From positions 1-64,000 of the forward strand of contig CAMCWK010000003.1 of NCBI GenBank assembly GCA_945882615.1: a stretch of DNA of 64,000 nucleotides, given 5' to 3'. Under the pieces are notes generated by a model. That model did not search any database, was not told where the DNA came from, and saw only the letters and a program-made list of their open reading frames with translations. Position 1 is the stretch's first letter. Every line of letters starts with the position of its first letter. Of this stretch, positions 45,119 through 56,174 are shown piece by piece. Both the position numbers and the translations under genes were made by a program. The stretch comes from Rhizobium sp. Q54. GTDB taxonomy: Bacteria > Pseudomonadota > Alphaproteobacteria > Micropepsales > Micropepsaceae.

Positions 45119-45604
45119 TCAGGGATTGAGCACCCAGAAGCGCCAGGTCAGGAGGGTGGCGAAACTGGTCCAGGCCAGATAGGGCACCATCAGCCAACCG
45201 GCGATCTTGTCCCGCCGCCAGAACAGCAGCAGCGTGCAGAGGATGGCCAGGTCGAGGAGCACGATCTCGACAAAGGCAGCATCGATCCGGTGCATCGCAA
45301 AGAAGATCGCGCTCCAGGCGAAGTTCAGCGCCAGCTGGATGCCCCAGGCCGCCATCTCGATCGATGCAAGGCCCGTGATCCGCCACACCCGCCAGGCCGC
45401 CACCGCCATCATGACGTAAAGCGTGCTCCAGACCGGGGCGAACACCCAGTTGGGCGGGGTGATGGAAGGGTGGTTCAGCTGGGCATACCAGGTGGGGATG
45501 TTGGGCTGGGTGAAAAAGCTGCCCAAAGCCCCGATCGCCACCGTCACCAACACGAAAATCAGCAGGGCGCGGCGATTCTTTCCTTCGATCTGGTCGAGGA
45601 TCAT
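45119..45604 (-). CDS. TspO/MBR family protein
   Basis: A 161-residue membrane protein with five predicted helices. Conserved residues: PNIPTWYAQLNHPSITPPNW, VFAPVWSTLYVMMAVAAWRVW, and QLALNFAWSAIFF, the signature of tryptophan-rich sensory protein/peripheral benzodiazepine receptor. TspO binds tetrapyrroles and, in Rhodobacter, tunes photosynthesis-related gene expression with oxygen. A redox link to RegB/RegA is only thematic. ATG 45604 gives MILDQIEGKNRR. The next gene on the minus strand is dnaK. Confidence 0.93.
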   Translation of the reverse strand: MILDQIEGKNRRALLIFVLVTVAIGALGSFFTQPNIPTWYAQLNHPSITPPNWVFAPVWSTLYVMMAVAAWRVWRITGLASIEMAAWGIQLALNFAWSAIFFAMHRIDAAFVEIVLLDLAILCTLLLFWRRDKIAGWLMVPYLAWTSFATLLTWRFWVLNP

Positions 45605-45696
45605 GGGCTCTCCACACAATTGCCTAACAATGACCCCAGCTTAGGCCCGGCGGTGATTTGCCGCCAGATAACAATAAGAAGGGCGGGGGCGCTGGA

Positions 45697-46299
45697 ATGG
45701 AACGGATCAAGGAGCTGGCGCGCGGCCTTGTTTTTGGGCTGACCGGCTATCGTCCGCAACAGGTGTCGGCGGAGACCTGGGACCGGGAATATCGCGATGG
45801 CCAGTGGGAATACTTGCGCAAGATGGACAGCCTGGCGGGGCTGGTCTCGATCCTGGGTTATTGCCAGTTCTTGAATCCGGCTTCGATTCTGGATGCGGGT
45901 TGCGGCGAAGGCCTGCTGGCGGAGAAACTCAAGATCCTGCCTTACAAGTCCTATCTCGGCATGGATGTCTCCCGGGAGGCGATCGCGATTGCCACAAGCC
46001 GGCTGGGCGATGATCGCAGCCGCTTCACGGTCGCCGATGCCTGGGCCTTCGAGACCGATGAACGCTTCGACGTCATCGTCTTCAACCAGAGCCTTTACTA
46101 CCTGACCGATCCGGCCGGCATTTTGAAAAAGTATCGCGCGATGCTGAATCCGGGCGGGCGCATCATCGTCTCCATGGTCGACAATGCCCGCACCCGCAGC
46201 GTTTGGCGCCTGATCGATCCGGTGTTCGGGACCGAAGACGCCATGACCACCATGCAGGGCAAGGGCACCGTCGTCACCAAGGTGATGCAGCCCGCTTAA
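45697..46299 (+). CDS. Class I SAM-dependent methyltransferase
   Basis: A 200-residue protein. Motif I is SILDAGCGEGLLAEKLK, motif II-like YLGMDVSREAIAIA, and motif III-like ADAWAFETDERFDVIVFNQS, followed by MLNPGGRIIVSM. This is the pattern of small-molecule methyltransferases of the Methyltransf_11/UbiE type. The substrate is not recognisable. ATG 45697 is used; an in-frame start at 45658 adds an odd leader. It is divergent from tspO. Confidence 0.86.
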   Translation: MERIKELARGLVFGLTGYRPQQVSAETWDREYRDGQWEYLRKMDSLAGLVSILGYCQFLNPASILDAGCGEGLLAEKLKILPYKSYLGMDVSREAIAIATSRLGDDRSRFTVADAWAFETDERFDVIVFNQSLYYLTDPAGILKKYRAMLNPGGRIIVSMVDNARTRSVWRLIDPVFGTEDAMTTMQGKGTVVTKVMQPA

Positions 46300-46329
46300 G
46301 CGCGGCCTCAATCCAAATGTTTTCGCGCT

Positions 46330-46400
46330 CCTCATGCTTCGACAAGCTCAGCATGAGGAATTTAACGGATTTCCTCACCCTGAGCTTGTCGAAGGGTGAT
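46330..46400. repeat. Palindromic element with 15-bp inverted repeat (CTTCGACAAGCTCAG type)
   Basis: CTTCGACAAGCTCAG (46337-46351) and CTGAGCTTGTCGAAG (46380-46394) are perfect inverted copies. The local hairpin CCTCATGC/GCATGAGG (46330-46358) competes with it. This motif is common in intergenic regions of several proteobacterial genomes. It sits between convergent genes. Confidence 0.8.
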
Positions 46401-46429
46401 GAAAAACGATCCGTTTTGCCGCACTTGAT

Positions 46430-47848
46430 CTAGCGTGCCGCGTGATCGGCCAGCACCTGGGCGATGGATGCCGCCAGCTTCTTGGCAAAGGGGATGTGCA
46501 GGAATTCATTGGGGCCATGGGCGTTGGAATGTGGTCCCAGCAATCCGGTGACCACGAACTGCGTGCCGGGGAATTTCTCGCCCAGCATGGCCATGAAGGG
46601 AATCGAGCCGCCTTCGCCCTGATAGGCGACCGGCTTGCCGAAGGCGCACATGCTAGCCTTGTTCAAGGAGGCTTCCAGCCAAGGCGCCAGCGTGGGCGCG
46701 TTCCAGCCATTCTCGCCGCGCGGCGCGTTGAAGGTCACTTCGGCGTCATAGGGGGGACTATCTTCCAGCACTTTCTTGACGGCGGCGCGCGCTTTTTCGG
46801 CGTCGCCGGTGGGCGGTACGCGCAAGGAAAGCTTGGCGGTGGAATAAGGCAGCAGAACGTTGCCGCCATCGGCGGGCAGCGGATAACCGGCCATCCCCGT
46901 CACCGCCAGTTGCGGCCGCCAGGTTTTCTGCAGGATCAGCTCGGCGCCATCGTCGCCGGTGGGCTTGGTCGTTCCGGCAAAGGGCAGTTCCGACCAGACT
47001 TCATCACCCAGAATCTGCGCCGCCTGTTTGGCCTGGGTCTGGCGGTCCTGCGGAATCTCGACGAACAGCTCGGGCAGGGTCATGCGGCCGGTGGCTTCGT
47101 CCTCGATGCGCGACAATAGGCTGCGCAGGATGCGGAACGACGATGGCACGATGCCGCTGGCAGCGCCCGAATGTACGCCCTCGGTCAACACCCGCACCGT
47201 CAGGTTGCCGATCACCATGCCGCGCAGCGACGTGGTCAGCCACAACTGCTCATAATTGCCGCTGCCCGAATCCAGGCAGACGACAAGATCGGGCGTGCCG
47301 ATCCGCGCCGCCAGATGGTCGATATAGAAAGGCAGGTCGGGCGAACCGGATTCTTCCGAGGCCTCAATGATGATGACGGCGCGGCCATGTTTTACTTTTA
47401 CGCCCTGTTCCTTCAGCGCCAGCAGCGCGGCGAGGCTGGCGAACATGGCATAGCCGTCATCGGCGCCGCCGCGACCGTAAAGCTGGTCGTCTTTCCTCAC
47501 CGGCAGCCAGGGGCCGGTGCCCTCGGTCCAGCCGTGCATTTCCGGCTGCTTGTCGAGATGGCCGTACATGAGAACGGTGCCGGATGCGTCCCCCGGTACT
47601 TCGATGAATATCAGTGGCGTGCGGCCGGGAAGCCGCACCACCTCCAGCTTGCTGCCGGGAAGCTGGCCCAGCTTTGCCTTCGCCCAATCGGCGAACATGG
47701 TCACGGCCTTTTCCATATGGCCGTGCTTTTCCCAGTCCGCGTCGAAGGCGGGGCTCTTGTTGGGAATGCGGATGTAATCGGCGAGGACCGGGATGATCTC
47801 GTCTTCCCAGATCTTCTCCATGAATGACGTAACGCGCGGGAAATCCAT
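46430..47848 (-). CDS. M20 family metallopeptidase (dipeptidase-like)
   Basis: A 472-residue cytoplasmic peptidase. Zinc-site motifs are LMYGHLDKQPEMHGWTEG (first His and Asp), GRGGADDGYAMFASLAALLA (bridging Asp), EASEESGSPDLPFY (catalytic Glu) and VVCLDSGSGNYEQ. The dimerisation insert is present. The family includes CNDP-like dipeptidases; the specific substrate is unknown. Its ATG overlaps the stop of maeB (TAATG), so the two are coupled, and maeB is upstream. Confidence 0.93.
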   Translation of the reverse strand: MDFPRVTSFMEKIWEDEIIPVLADYIRIPNKSPAFDADWEKHGHMEKAVTMFADWAKAKLGQLPGSKLEVVRLPGRTPLIFIEVPGDASGTVLMYGHLDKQPEMHGWTEGTGPWLPVRKDDQLYGRGGADDGYAMFASLAALLALKEQGVKVKHGRAVIIIEASEESGSPDLPFYIDHLAARIGTPDLVVCLDSGSGNYEQLWLTTSLRGMVIGNLTVRVLTEGVHSGAASGIVPSSFRILRSLLSRIEDEATGRMTLPELFVEIPQDRQTQAKQAAQILGDEVWSELPFAGTTKPTGDDGAELILQKTWRPQLAVTGMAGYPLPADGGNVLLPYSTAKLSLRVPPTGDAEKARAAVKKVLEDSPPYDAEVTFNAPRGENGWNAPTLAPWLEASLNKASMCAFGKPVAYQGEGGSIPFMAMLGEKFPGTQFVVTGLLGPHSNAHGPNEFLHIPFAKKLAASIAQVLADHAAR

Positions 47849-50103
47849 TACCGGTTGATATCATAGGCCGCGATCACCGCGGCGTTATAAATCTCGCTCA
47901 TCTTGGCGCCAAGCGGCGCGATCTGAACCGATTTCTCCAGTCCCACCAGCATCGGGCCCATCACGCTGGCCCCGCCCATCTGTTGCAGCAGCTTGGTGGA
48001 AATCGAGGCGGAATGAACCGCCGGCATGATCAGCACATTGGCGGTTTCGGTGATGCGGGCAAACGGATAAAGCGCCAGCCGGTCCTTATCCAGGGCGACG
48101 TCGACCGCCATTTCCCCGTCATACTCGAAATCCACGCCGCGATTTTCCAGGATCTGCACCGCTTCGATGATGCGCTCGCTGCGTTCGCTGCGGGGAAAGC
48201 CGAAGGTGGAAGACGCCAGCAGCGCCACGCGCGGCGTCAGGCCGAAGCGGGTGGCCACGGCGGCGCCCTGCACCGCGATATCGGCAAGCTGGTCGGCGGT
48301 GGGCATTTCGGTCACCGAGGTGTCGGCAATCAGCACCACTCGACCCTTGGCGAAGATCACCTGCATGCCCATGGGGCGCTGGCCCGGCGGCGGGTCCAGC
48401 ACGGTGCGCACATCGGCCAGGGCGTTGGCGTAATTGCGCGTCACACCCGTCACCATGGCGTCGGCATCGCCCGCCTTGAGCATGGAGGCGGCATAGATGT
48501 TGCGGTCATTGGTCACCATGCGCACGGCGTCGCGGTGCAGACCGCCGCGGCGCTGGATGCGCTTGTACAGCGCGTCGATATAGGCGGCGGCGTCCTGCGC
48601 CGAATGCGGCACGCGAATCTCCAGCAGATTCTCGTCCAGCCCGGCGCGCTTCAGACCCTGCTTCACGATATCGGTGCGGCCCACCAGGATCGCTTTGCCC
48701 ATGCCGGAATTCTGGAAGGCGGCGGCGGCGCGGATCACCGAGTCTTCCTCGCCCTCGGCGAACACCACCCGCTTGGGTTTGGCGCGCACCGCATTGGTCA
48801 CCATCTGGAACAGGCCAGCCGACGGGTCCAGCCGCGCCGACAGCTCATACTGATAGGCGTTGAGGTCCGCGATCTGGCGCTTGGCGACGCCCGATTTCAT
48901 TGCCGCCTCTGCGACAGCCGCCGACACGCGGGAAATCAGACGCGGATCGAAGGGCGAGGGGATGATATATTCCGGACCATAGACCGGGCGCGCCCCGCGA
49001 TAGGCGACCGCCACTTCGTCAGGCACGTCCTCGCGCGCCAGTGCCGCAATGGCTTCGGCGGCGGCGATTTTCATTTCCTCATTGATGGTGGTGGCGCGCA
49101 CGTCCAGCGCGCCGCGGAAGATATAAGGGAAGCCCAGCACATTGTTGACCTGGTTGGGATAGTCGCTGCGCCCGGTGGCGACAATGACATCGCCGCGCAC
49201 CGCCTTGGCATCCTCCGGGGTGATTTCCGGATCGGGATTGGCCATGGCGAAAATGATCGGAGACGACGCCATGCTACGCACCATGTCGGGCGTCAGCGCC
49301 CCCTTGGCGGACAGGCCCAGGAAGACGTCGCAGCCCACCATGGCATCGGTGAGGGTGCGGGCCTTGGTGTCCACCGCATGGGCCGATTTCCACTGGTTCA
49401 TGCCTTCGGTGCGGCCGCGATAGACCACGCCCTTGGTGTCGCACAACACGATGTTCTCGCCCTTCACGCCCATGGATTTGAGAAGCTCCAGGCAGGCGAT
49501 GCCGGCGGCGCCGGCGCCGTTCACCACCACCTTGATGTCGGCCAGCTTGCGGCCCGTGAGATGGGCGGCGTTGATCACGCCGGCGGCGGAAATGATCGCG
49601 GTGCCATGCTGGTCGTCATGGAACACCGGAATGTCCATCAGCTCGCGCAGGCGCTGCTCGATGATGAAACAGTCCGGCGCCTTGATGTCTTCCAGGTTGA
49701 TGCCGCCAAAGCTGGGGCCGAGATAGCGCACCGCGCCGATGAACTCCTCGACATTCTTGGTGTCGACTTCCAGGTCGATGGCATTGACGTCAGCAAAACG
49801 CTTGAACAGAACGGCCTTGCCTTCCATCACCGGCTTGGATGCCAGGGCGCCCAGGTCGCCAAGCCCCAGGATGGCGGTGCCGTTGGTGATGACGGCCACC
49901 AGGTTGCCGCGGGTGGTGTAGTCCCAGGCGAGCTCGGGGTTTTCGGCGATGCGCAGCACCGGCACCGCCACGCCCGGCGAATAGGCGAGGGAGAGATCGC
50001 GCTGGGTCGCCATCGGCTTGGTGGGATTGATTTCGAACTTGCCGGGCTTGGCACCGGCATGAAAGGCAAGGGCTTCGTCGTCGGTGAAAGTCGGGCGTGA
50101 CAT
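47848..50103 (-). CDS. maeB: NADP-dependent malic enzyme with phosphotransacetylase-like domain
   Basis: A 751-residue enzyme converting malate to pyruvate and CO2. The malic domain has [15 protein letters not shown] and [20 protein letters not shown], and the Tyr/Lys catalytic region is followed by the NADP-binding [20 protein letters not shown]. The C-terminal 330 residues ([20 protein letters not shown] ... [20 protein letters not shown]) resemble phosphate acetyltransferase. This domain is regulatory in MaeB enzymes and usually lacks transferase activity. The ATG is 50103; the much longer upstream frame is an artefact of the opposite mutS gene. Divergent from mutS. Confidence 0.94.
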   Translation of the reverse strand: MSRPTFTDDEALAFHAGAKPGKFEINPTKPMATQRDLSLAYSPGVAVPVLRIAENPELAWDYTTRGNLVAVITNGTAILGLGDLGALASKPVMEGKAVLFKRFADVNAIDLEVDTKNVEEFIGAVRYLGPSFGGINLEDIKAPDCFIIEQRLRELMDIPVFHDDQHGTAIISAAGVINAAHLTGRKLADIKVVVNGAGAAGIACLELLKSMGVKGENIVLCDTKGVVYRGRTEGMNQWKSAHAVDTKARTLTDAMVGCDVFLGLSAKGALTPDMVRSMASSPIIFAMANPDPEITPEDAKAVRGDVIVATGRSDYPNQVNNVLGFPYIFRGALDVRATTINEEMKIAAAEAIAALAREDVPDEVAVAYRGARPVYGPEYIIPSPFDPRLISRVSAAVAEAAMKSGVAKRQIADLNAYQYELSARLDPSAGLFQMVTNAVRAKPKRVVFAEGEEDSVIRAAAAFQNSGMGKAILVGRTDIVKQGLKRAGLDENLLEIRVPHSAQDAAAYIDALYKRIQRRGGLHRDAVRMVTNDRNIYAASMLKAGDADAMVTGVTRNYANALADVRTVLDPPPGQRPMGMQVIFAKGRVVLIADTSVTEMPTADQLADIAVQGAAVATRFGLTPRVALLASSTFGFPRSERSERIIEAVQILENRGVDFEYDGEMAVDVALDKDRLALYPFARITETANVLIMPAVHSASISTKLLQQMGGASVMGPMLVGLEKSVQIAPLGAKMSEIYNAAVIAAYDINR

Positions 50104-50226
50104 CTGTTTCCCCTGCTGCGCGGTTTTCTTGGTTCTGGATGGATTTTCCACAGAATAACAACTCGCCGGCGCTTTGCACGAAGCTTCGGTGACGCGCCGC
50201 CTTTTGGGCTCTGCTAGGGTTGCCGC

Positions 50227-52902
50227 ATGAGCGAGATGGATTTCGGTATACAGCCAGATGTCAGTGGGGCGGGCGAGGCCACCCCCATGATGGCGCAATA
50301 TCTCGCGCTCAAAGCTGCGCATACGGACTATTTGCTGTTCTACCGCATGGGCGACTTTTACGAGCTCTTCTTCGCGGACGCAGCAAAAGCCGCCGAAGCG
50401 TTGGACATCGCGCTGACCAAACGCGGCAAGCATCAGGGCGAGGACATCCCCATGTGCGGCGTTCCGGTGCATGCCGCCGAGTCCTATCTGGAAAAACTGA
50501 TCCGCAAGGGCCATCGGGTGGCGGTGTGCGAGCAGGTCGAAGATCCGGCCGAGGCCAAGAAGCGCGGCGCCAAATCGGTGGTCAGGCGCGAGGTGGTGCG
50601 GCTGGTGACGCCCGGCACCCTGACCGAGGATTCGCTGCTGGAAGCGCGCAGTTCCAACCTGCTGGCGGCGCTGGGGCGCAGCGGCGCCGATTTCGCGCTC
50701 GCCAGCGCCGACATGTCCACCGGCGAATTTTCCGTCGCCGCCATGGGGCAGGGCGAAGTCGCCACCGAGCTGGCGCGGCTGTCCCCACGCGAGCTTCTGA
50801 TCCCCGACGCGCTGCTGGCACAGGAAGAGTTCGCGGCGCTGTTCAAGTCGCTGGGCGCGGCGCTGTCGCCGCTGCCGGGCAGCCGCTTCGATTCCACCAA
50901 TGGTGAACGCGCGCTCAAGGCGCATTACAACATGCTGTCGCTGGACGGGCTTGGCGCGTTCTCCCGAGCCGAATTGTCGGCGGCGGGCGCGCTGATCGCC
51001 TATCTGGAACTGACCCAGAAGGGCCGCAAGGTCGCGCTGCAGCGCATCGCCCGGGTTTCGCCGTCGCATTTCATGGGCATCGATGCCGCCACGCGGCGCA
51101 ACCTGGAACTGACCCAGACCCTGTCGGGCCAGCGCGGCGGTTCGCTGCTGGCCGGGATCGACCGCACCGTGACCGCCTGCGGCGCGCGGCTGTTGGCGGG
51201 AAGGCTGGCCGCGCCGCTCACAGATGTCGGCGCCATCACTGCAAGGCATGACGCGGTCGAAGCATTTTCCAAGGATTCCGAATTGCGCCGCAAGGCGCGC
51301 GAAGCGCTGCGGGCCGCGCCCGATATCGCCCGCGCGCTGGGGCGGCTGTCGGTGGCGCGGGGCGGTCCGCGTGATCTTGCCAATTTGCGCGACGGCGTGA
51401 AAGCGGCGCGGGGCCTCGCGCATGGCTTGAAAAAAGAATCGCTGGGCGGGGAAGCGCTGAGCGCGCACGAAGCGCTGACCCAGAATATCGCCGCGGTGTC
51501 GCGCCTGTCCGACCGGCTGGAATTTTTGCTGGTGGACGAGCCGCCTTATCTGGCGCGCGATGGCGGCTTCATCAAGACCGGGGCCCATGCGCCGCTGGAT
51601 GAGCATCGCGCCCTGCGCGATGAATCCCGTCGCGTCATCGCCGGCCTCGAAGGCAAGTACCGCCAAACCTGCGGCGTGGCACAGCTCAAGATCAAGCATA
51701 ACGGCGTCTTGGGCTATTTCATCGAGGTCAGCCAGCAACATGCCGACAAGCTGCTGATCGACAAGGAAACCTTCCGCCATCGCCAGACCATGGCGGGCGC
51801 GGTGCGCTTTTCCACCGACGAACTGGCCTCGCTGGCGTCGCGCATTTCCGAAGCGGGTGAAGCCGCGCTGGCGCTGGAATCCGCTTTGTTCGACGAAATG
51901 GCGATGCTGGCGATTGAACATGGCGAAGCGTTGTCGGCGATCTCCGACGCGTTGGGCACGCTGGATGTTGCCGCGTCGCTCGGTGAACTGGCGGTTGCGG
52001 CGCGCTATGTGCGGCCCAAAATGGATGGCGGTCTGTCCTTCGACATTCAGCGCGGCCGCCATCCGGTGGTCGAAGCGGCGCTTGCCGCCGCCAATGCCGG
52101 GCCTTTCGTGCCCAATGATTGCGATCTGGGGCCGAAAGCCAAAGGGCGGCTGTGGCTGGTGACGGGTCCCAACATGGCGGGCAAATCCACCTTCCTGCGC
52201 CAGAATGCGCTGATCGCCATTCTTGCCCAGATGGGCTCATTCGTTCCGGCGGAAGCGGCGCATATCGGCGTGGTGGACCGGCTGTTCAGCCGTGTCGGCG
52301 CCGGCGACGACCTGGCGGCGGGGCGCTCTACCTTCATGGTCGAGATGGTCGAGACCGCGGCGATCCTCAACCAGGCGACGGCGCGCTCGCTGGTGATATT
52401 GGACGAGATTGGGCGCGGCACCGCCACTTATGACGGTCTGGCCATTGCCTGGGCGGCGGCCGAGCATCTGCACGAGACCAACAAGAGCCGCGCCCTGTTC
52501 GCCACCCATTATCACGAGATGGTGGCGCTGTGCGAAAGGCTCAAGACCATGGCGCCCTACACCATGAAGGTGCGCGAATGGAATGACACCATCGTCTTCC
52601 TGCATGAAGTGGTGCCGGGCATCGCCGACCGTTCCTACGGCATCCATGTCGCCAAGCTGGCGGGGTTGCCCGATGCGGTGGTCACCCGCGCCGAGGAAGT
52701 GTTGCGCGCTCTGGAAGAGGGGCGCGAAGGCCACAAGCCGCTGGCCAAGATCGATGACCTGCCTCTTTTTGGCGCTAGCGCGCCAGATTCCAAAAAAAGT
52801 GAAGTGGAAGAAGCATTGAAGTCCATTGAGCCGGACGCCCTGACACCCAAGCAGGCGCTGGAAGCGCTTTATGATCTGAAAAGAAAACTACCCTCCCCTT
52901 GA
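50227..52902 (+). CDS. mutS: DNA mismatch repair protein MutS
   Basis: An 891-residue mismatch-recognition ATPase. The N-terminal mismatch-binding motif [15 protein letters not shown] contains the Phe-x-Glu wedge. The Walker A loop [15 protein letters not shown], the Walker [16 protein letters not shown] and the signature FATHYHEM are all intact. The length is standard. It starts 124 nt from the divergent maeB, with no obvious regulatory palindrome. No mutL is adjacent. Confidence 0.98.
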   Translation: MSEMDFGIQPDVSGAGEATPMMAQYLALKAAHTDYLLFYRMGDFYELFFADAAKAAEALDIALTKRGKHQGEDIPMCGVPVHAAESYLEKLIRKGHRVAVCEQVEDPAEAKKRGAKSVVRREVVRLVTPGTLTEDSLLEARSSNLLAALGRSGADFALASADMSTGEFSVAAMGQGEVATELARLSPRELLIPDALLAQEEFAALFKSLGAALSPLPGSRFDSTNGERALKAHYNMLSLDGLGAFSRAELSAAGALIAYLELTQKGRKVALQRIARVSPSHFMGIDAATRRNLELTQTLSGQRGGSLLAGIDRTVTACGARLLAGRLAAPLTDVGAITARHDAVEAFSKDSELRRKAREALRAAPDIARALGRLSVARGGPRDLANLRDGVKAARGLAHGLKKESLGGEALSAHEALTQNIAAVSRLSDRLEFLLVDEPPYLARDGGFIKTGAHAPLDEHRALRDESRRVIAGLEGKYRQTCGVAQLKIKHNGVLGYFIEVSQQHADKLLIDKETFRHRQTMAGAVRFSTDELASLASRISEAGEAALALESALFDEMAMLAIEHGEALSAISDALGTLDVAASLGELAVAARYVRPKMDGGLSFDIQRGRHPVVEAALAAANAGPFVPNDCDLGPKAKGRLWLVTGPNMAGKSTFLRQNALIAILAQMGSFVPAEAAHIGVVDRLFSRVGAGDDLAAGRSTFMVEMVETAAILNQATARSLVILDEIGRGTATYDGLAIAWAAAEHLHETNKSRALFATHYHEMVALCERLKTMAPYTMKVREWNDTIVFLHEVVPGIADRSYGIHVAKLAGLPDAVVTRAEEVLRALEEGREGHKPLAKIDDLPLFGASAPDSKKSEVEEALKSIEPDALTPKQALEALYDLKRKLPSP

Positions 52903-52943
52903 GGGAGGGTGAAATAATGTCCGCGATAAGCTAGCCTGTTGCC

Positions 52944-53417
52944 ATGAGCAGCCCCGCCTCCCGCGCGCCCAGAAAATTCCTGGTGGTGGTCGACAAGACG
53001 CCGGAATGCGCCGTGGCCCTGCGCTTTGCCGCGCGCCGCGCCCAGCATACCGGCGGCCGCGTCACCCTGATGTGCGCCGCGACCCTTCCCGATTTCCAGC
53101 AATGGCGCGGCGTGGAAGAGATCATGCGCGACGAGGCCCATGCCGAGGCCGAGGCCCTGCTGCACGAAGCCGCCAAGACGGTGAACGAGCTGGCCGGCAT
53201 CCTGCCCGAGCTGGTGATCCCGTATGGCCTGGTGACGGACTGCCTGTTGCAGCTTTTGAAGGAAGACAAGGACATCTCCATCCTGGTGCTGGCCTCCGCC
53301 GCTGGCAAGGAAGGCCCCGGTCCGCTGGTCTCCATGTTCGGGGCGGCCGTGCAGGCGATTCCCGTCACCATCGTGCCGGGCAATTTTACCAATGAGCAGA
53401 TTGACGCTCTGGCCTAG
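52944..53417 (+). CDS. Universal stress protein family (UspA-like)
   Basis: A 157-residue protein with the Usp fold: FLVVVDKTPECAVALRFAARRAQ, a helical arm with EEIMRDEAHAEAEALLHEAA, and the C-terminal VLASAAGKEGPGPLVSMFG, which lies at the nucleotide-loop position. The canonical G-x2-G-x9-G-S/T nucleotide signature is weak, so ATP binding is uncertain. It follows mutS by 41 nt on the same strand, with a likely shared transcript. Confidence 0.82.
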   Translation: MSSPASRAPRKFLVVVDKTPECAVALRFAARRAQHTGGRVTLMCAATLPDFQQWRGVEEIMRDEAHAEAEALLHEAAKTVNELAGILPELVIPYGLVTDCLLQLLKEDKDISILVLASAAGKEGPGPLVSMFGAAVQAIPVTIVPGNFTNEQIDALA

Positions 53418-53513
53418 GCGGGTCTTTTGCGTCCCTACGCTGCCGCTATGAACCGGCCAAAATCCCTCGCCTAGGTGCTTGCGGCCAAACCTAAGCGGGC
53501 CGATAAACCCGCC

Positions 53514-53702
53514 ATGGGAAACTTTCTTGTCGCCGTGGCCGTCGGGATTGTCTTTGTCGTCCTGTGCCTGGGCCTCTACACCCTGATGAAGGGCGGCCAA
53601 ACCTCCGCCACATGGTCGAATAAACTGATGCGAATCAGGGTGTTAGCCCAATTCGTCGCCATCGTGATCATCATGATCGTGGTGTATATTTCCCAACGTT
53701 GA
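53514..53702 (+). CDS. Twin-transmembrane HIG1-domain-like small protein
   Basis: A 62-residue protein with two hydrophobic helices ([20 protein letters not shown] and [19 protein letters not shown]) joined by a loop [19 protein letters not shown]. The [12 protein letters not shown]-type loop is characteristic of HIG_1_N-like proteins, which associate with respiratory complexes in mitochondria and Alphaproteobacteria. ATG 53514 is chosen over the TTG/ATG-free leader at 53475. It lies 55 nt before leuC. Confidence 0.8.
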   Translation: MGNFLVAVAVGIVFVVLCLGLYTLMKGGQTSATWSNKLMRIRVLAQFVAIVIIMIVVYISQR

Positions 53703-53757
53703 AGATTTGGGCCCCGGCTTATATGTAAGCCGCCTTCTAACCCCACAAAGCAGAGCC

Positions 53758-55155
53758 ATGGCCAAGACGCTGTACGACAAGATCTGGGACGCCCATCTGG
53801 TGGATTCCACCCCGGGCGAGACCCCCGTCATCTATATCGACCGTCACCTGGTCCATGAGGTCACCAGCCCCCAGGCCTTTGAGGGCCTGCGCCTGGCCGG
53901 CCGGGCGGTGCGCCGCCCGGAGCTGACCCTGGCGGTGGCCGACCACAATGTCCCCACCAAGGACCGCGACCAGGGCATCACCGATCCGGAAAGCCGCGCC
54001 CAGGTCGAAGCCCTGAAGAAGAACACCAGCGATTTCGGCGTCAAATATTTCGCGATGGACGATGTGCGCGCCGGCATCGTGCACATCATCGGGCCGGAAC
54101 AGGGCTGGACCTTGCCGGGCACCACCATTGTCTGCGGCGACAGCCACACCTCGACCCATGGCGCGTTCGGCGCTCTGGCCTTCGGCATCGGCACTTCGGA
54201 AGTCGAGCATGTGCTGGCGACCCAGACCCTGCGCGCCCAGCCCTCCAAGAACATGCGCGTCAACGTCAATGGCAAGCTGCCCGAAGGCGTGACGGCCAAG
54301 GACATCGCGCTGGCAGTGATCGCCAAGATCGGCACCGCCGGCGGCACCGGCTATGTCATCGAATATGCCGGCGACGCCATCCGCGCGCTGTCGATGGAAG
54401 GGCGCATGACCCTGTGCAACCTGACCATCGAGGGCGGCGCTCGCGCCGGACTCATTGCCGTCGATGACGTGACGCTGGATTACGTCAAGGGCAAGCCCCG
54501 CGCCCCCAAGGGCGCGGCCTTCGAAGCTGCCGCCCTGTACTGGCGCACCCTGAAGTCCGATCCCGACGCCAAGTTCGATGCCGAAGTGACGCTGGACGCG
54601 CGCGACATCGTGCCGATGGTGACCTGGGGCACCTCGCCAGAGCAGGCGCTCCCCATCACCGCCAACGTGCCGGACCCGGCTTTGATGACCGATGCGCACA
54701 AGCGCGACGCCGCTGAGCGCGCTTTGGCCTATATGGGCCTGACCGCCAACATGAAGCTCACCGACATCCCGGTGGATCACGTCTTTATCGGCTCCTGCAC
54801 CAACGGACGCATTGAAGATCTGCGCGCCGCCGCGGCGGTGGCCAAGGGCCGCAAGGTTTCGGCCGGCGTGAATGCCATCGTGGTGCCGGGCTCCGGCCTG
54901 GTGAAGGAACAGGCCGAGGAAGAAGGCCTGGATAAGGTGTTTCTCGAAGCCGGTTTTGAATGGCGCGATCCGGGCTGTTCCATGTGCCTGGCGATGAACG
55001 CCGACAAGCTGCAGGAAGGCGAGCGCTGCGCCTCCACCTCCAACCGCAATTTCGAAGGCCGCCAGGGCCGGGGCGGGCGCACGCACCTTGTCTCGCCCGC
55101 GATGGCGGCGGCGGCGGCGGTTACCGGTCACCTGACGGACTGGCGCACACTGTAA
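53758..55155 (+). CDS. leuC: 3-isopropylmalate dehydratase large subunit
   Basis: A 465-residue subunit of the [4Fe-4S] enzyme that isomerises isopropylmalate in leucine biosynthesis. The aconitase-type motifs are [36 protein letters not shown] (first Fe-S Cys) and GCSMCLAMN (second and third Cys). ATG 53758 gives [20 protein letters not shown]. The small subunit LeuD, usually downstream, is not here; the next genes are a repeat and an oppositely oriented glycosyltransferase, so leuD must lie elsewhere. Confidence 0.97.
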   Translation: MAKTLYDKIWDAHLVDSTPGETPVIYIDRHLVHEVTSPQAFEGLRLAGRAVRRPELTLAVADHNVPTKDRDQGITDPESRAQVEALKKNTSDFGVKYFAMDDVRAGIVHIIGPEQGWTLPGTTIVCGDSHTSTHGAFGALAFGIGTSEVEHVLATQTLRAQPSKNMRVNVNGKLPEGVTAKDIALAVIAKIGTAGGTGYVIEYAGDAIRALSMEGRMTLCNLTIEGGARAGLIAVDDVTLDYVKGKPRAPKGAAFEAAALYWRTLKSDPDAKFDAEVTLDARDIVPMVTWGTSPEQALPITANVPDPALMTDAHKRDAAERALAYMGLTANMKLTDIPVDHVFIGSCTNGRIEDLRAAAAVAKGRKVSAGVNAIVVPGSGLVKEQAEEEGLDKVFLEAGFEWRDPGCSMCLAMNADKLQEGERCASTSNRNFEGRQGRGGRTHLVSPAMAAAAAVTGHLTDWRTL

Positions 55156-55161
55156 TCTTGC

Positions 55162-55224
55162 TTGTCATGCCCGCGAAAGCGGGCATCCATCTGGCATGGA
55201 TTCCCGCTTGCGCGGGAATGACAA
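55162..55224. repeat. Palindromic repeat, GTCATTCC family copy 2
   Basis: TTGTCATGCCCGCGAAAGCG with GGGCATCCAT, then CTGGC, then ATGGATTCCCGC... ...GGGAATGACAA, forming one long hairpin with sub-hairpins CCCGCGAAAGCGGG and CCCGCTTGCGCGGG. It lies directly after leuC, before the convergent glycosyltransferase. The ends match the 18469-18604 element. Confidence 0.85.
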
Positions 55225-55227
55225 AGG

Positions 55228-56169
55228 TTAGTTGCGATAGAGCTCGGCGCGATCACCCATGATCGCCAGCCAGGTCTCGCGCAGTTCGTTTTCAAACACG
55301 GCTTGGGAGAACTGCGCCGCCGTGGCGCGGCCCGCTGCGATTTTCGGGTTGGGCTGCTTGCTCTCATAGAGCTTGCAGGCATCGCGCAGCTTTCCGACGA
55401 AGGCATCATGGTCGCCATCGGCGATCCAGTCGCCATTGGCGGGCGTCGCATACTCCGCGCCGCCATGGCCGGTATAGCCCACCACATGACAGCCTGACGC
55501 CATCGCTTCCAGGTTCATCAGCCCCAGGCTTTCCAGATGGGGCAGGGCGGCATAAACGCAGACCTGCGCCATCGCGCCCGCGCAATCGGTGCGCGTCATG
55601 TTGTTCAGCGCCACCCAGGGGACATGGGCATATTCGGGTGCGCGGGCCTGGAAATAGCCTTTCAGGAACAGCGCCTCGATCATGCGCTTGCGCGGCGAAA
55701 AAGCGATCTGCAGGCGCTTCTCGGCTGGCGCGAAATAATCTGGCACTGCGGGGCGCACCCGGCTGATGGGCTGGGTCATGCCGATGGCCTTCAGCCGGTC
55801 GGCGCAGAATGTGCTGGGCACGATCACGTGCGCCAGGGGGTAGGATATGAGATCGGCGGCGCTGTCGAAGCCGGCAAAGGTGTAATAGGGATTCTGATTG
55901 TGCAGCACCCGAATACAGGACATGGATTTGAGCTGTTGCAGCAGCGGCTTGTGATCCTCGCCCACCACGATGATGTCGTCGGCGGCAAGTGGCGCGCCGG
56001 CACGCACGGCGGGCACGGTGAATTTGGCAAAGCCGTCCGGCGGGCCGACATAATAGACCTTGGCATTGAAGCCCATCGCATTCAGGGCGGCGATATGTTC
56101 CAGCGATACGAAGTGCCCGCCGCTGACCGGCGGCAGGGTGAAGACGTAATAGATCGAATGTTTCGCCAT
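55228..56169 (-). CDS. GT4-like glycosyltransferase
   Basis: A 313-residue protein. The N-terminal half (MAKHSIYYVFTLPPVSGGHF) resembles the acceptor-binding domain of GT-B enzymes. The C-terminal LPHLESLGLMNLEAMASGCH, then VVGYTGHGGAEYATPANGDW, has the E-x7-E pattern of GT4 donor sites. The middle Rossmann part is rather divergent. The sugar and acceptor are unknown; no other polysaccharide genes are near. It ends 5 nt downstream of priA's stop region, on the same strand as priA. Confidence 0.82.
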   Translation of the reverse strand: MAKHSIYYVFTLPPVSGGHFVSLEHIAALNAMGFNAKVYYVGPPDGFAKFTVPAVRAGAPLAADDIIVVGEDHKPLLQQLKSMSCIRVLHNQNPYYTFAGFDSAADLISYPLAHVIVPSTFCADRLKAIGMTQPISRVRPAVPDYFAPAEKRLQIAFSPRKRMIEALFLKGYFQARAPEYAHVPWVALNNMTRTDCAGAMAQVCVYAALPHLESLGLMNLEAMASGCHVVGYTGHGGAEYATPANGDWIADGDHDAFVGKLRDACKLYESKQPNPKIAAGRATAAQFSQAVFENELRETWLAIMGDRAELYRN

Positions 56170-56174
56170 GGGCC

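Noticed and set aside
47848-52062. A 1404-codon minus-strand frame combining maeB with a long upstream extension
   Set aside because: The part beyond 50103 lies antisense to mutS and has no family resemblance. The malic enzyme begins at the ATG at 50103, and mutS on the plus strand is fully recognisable.
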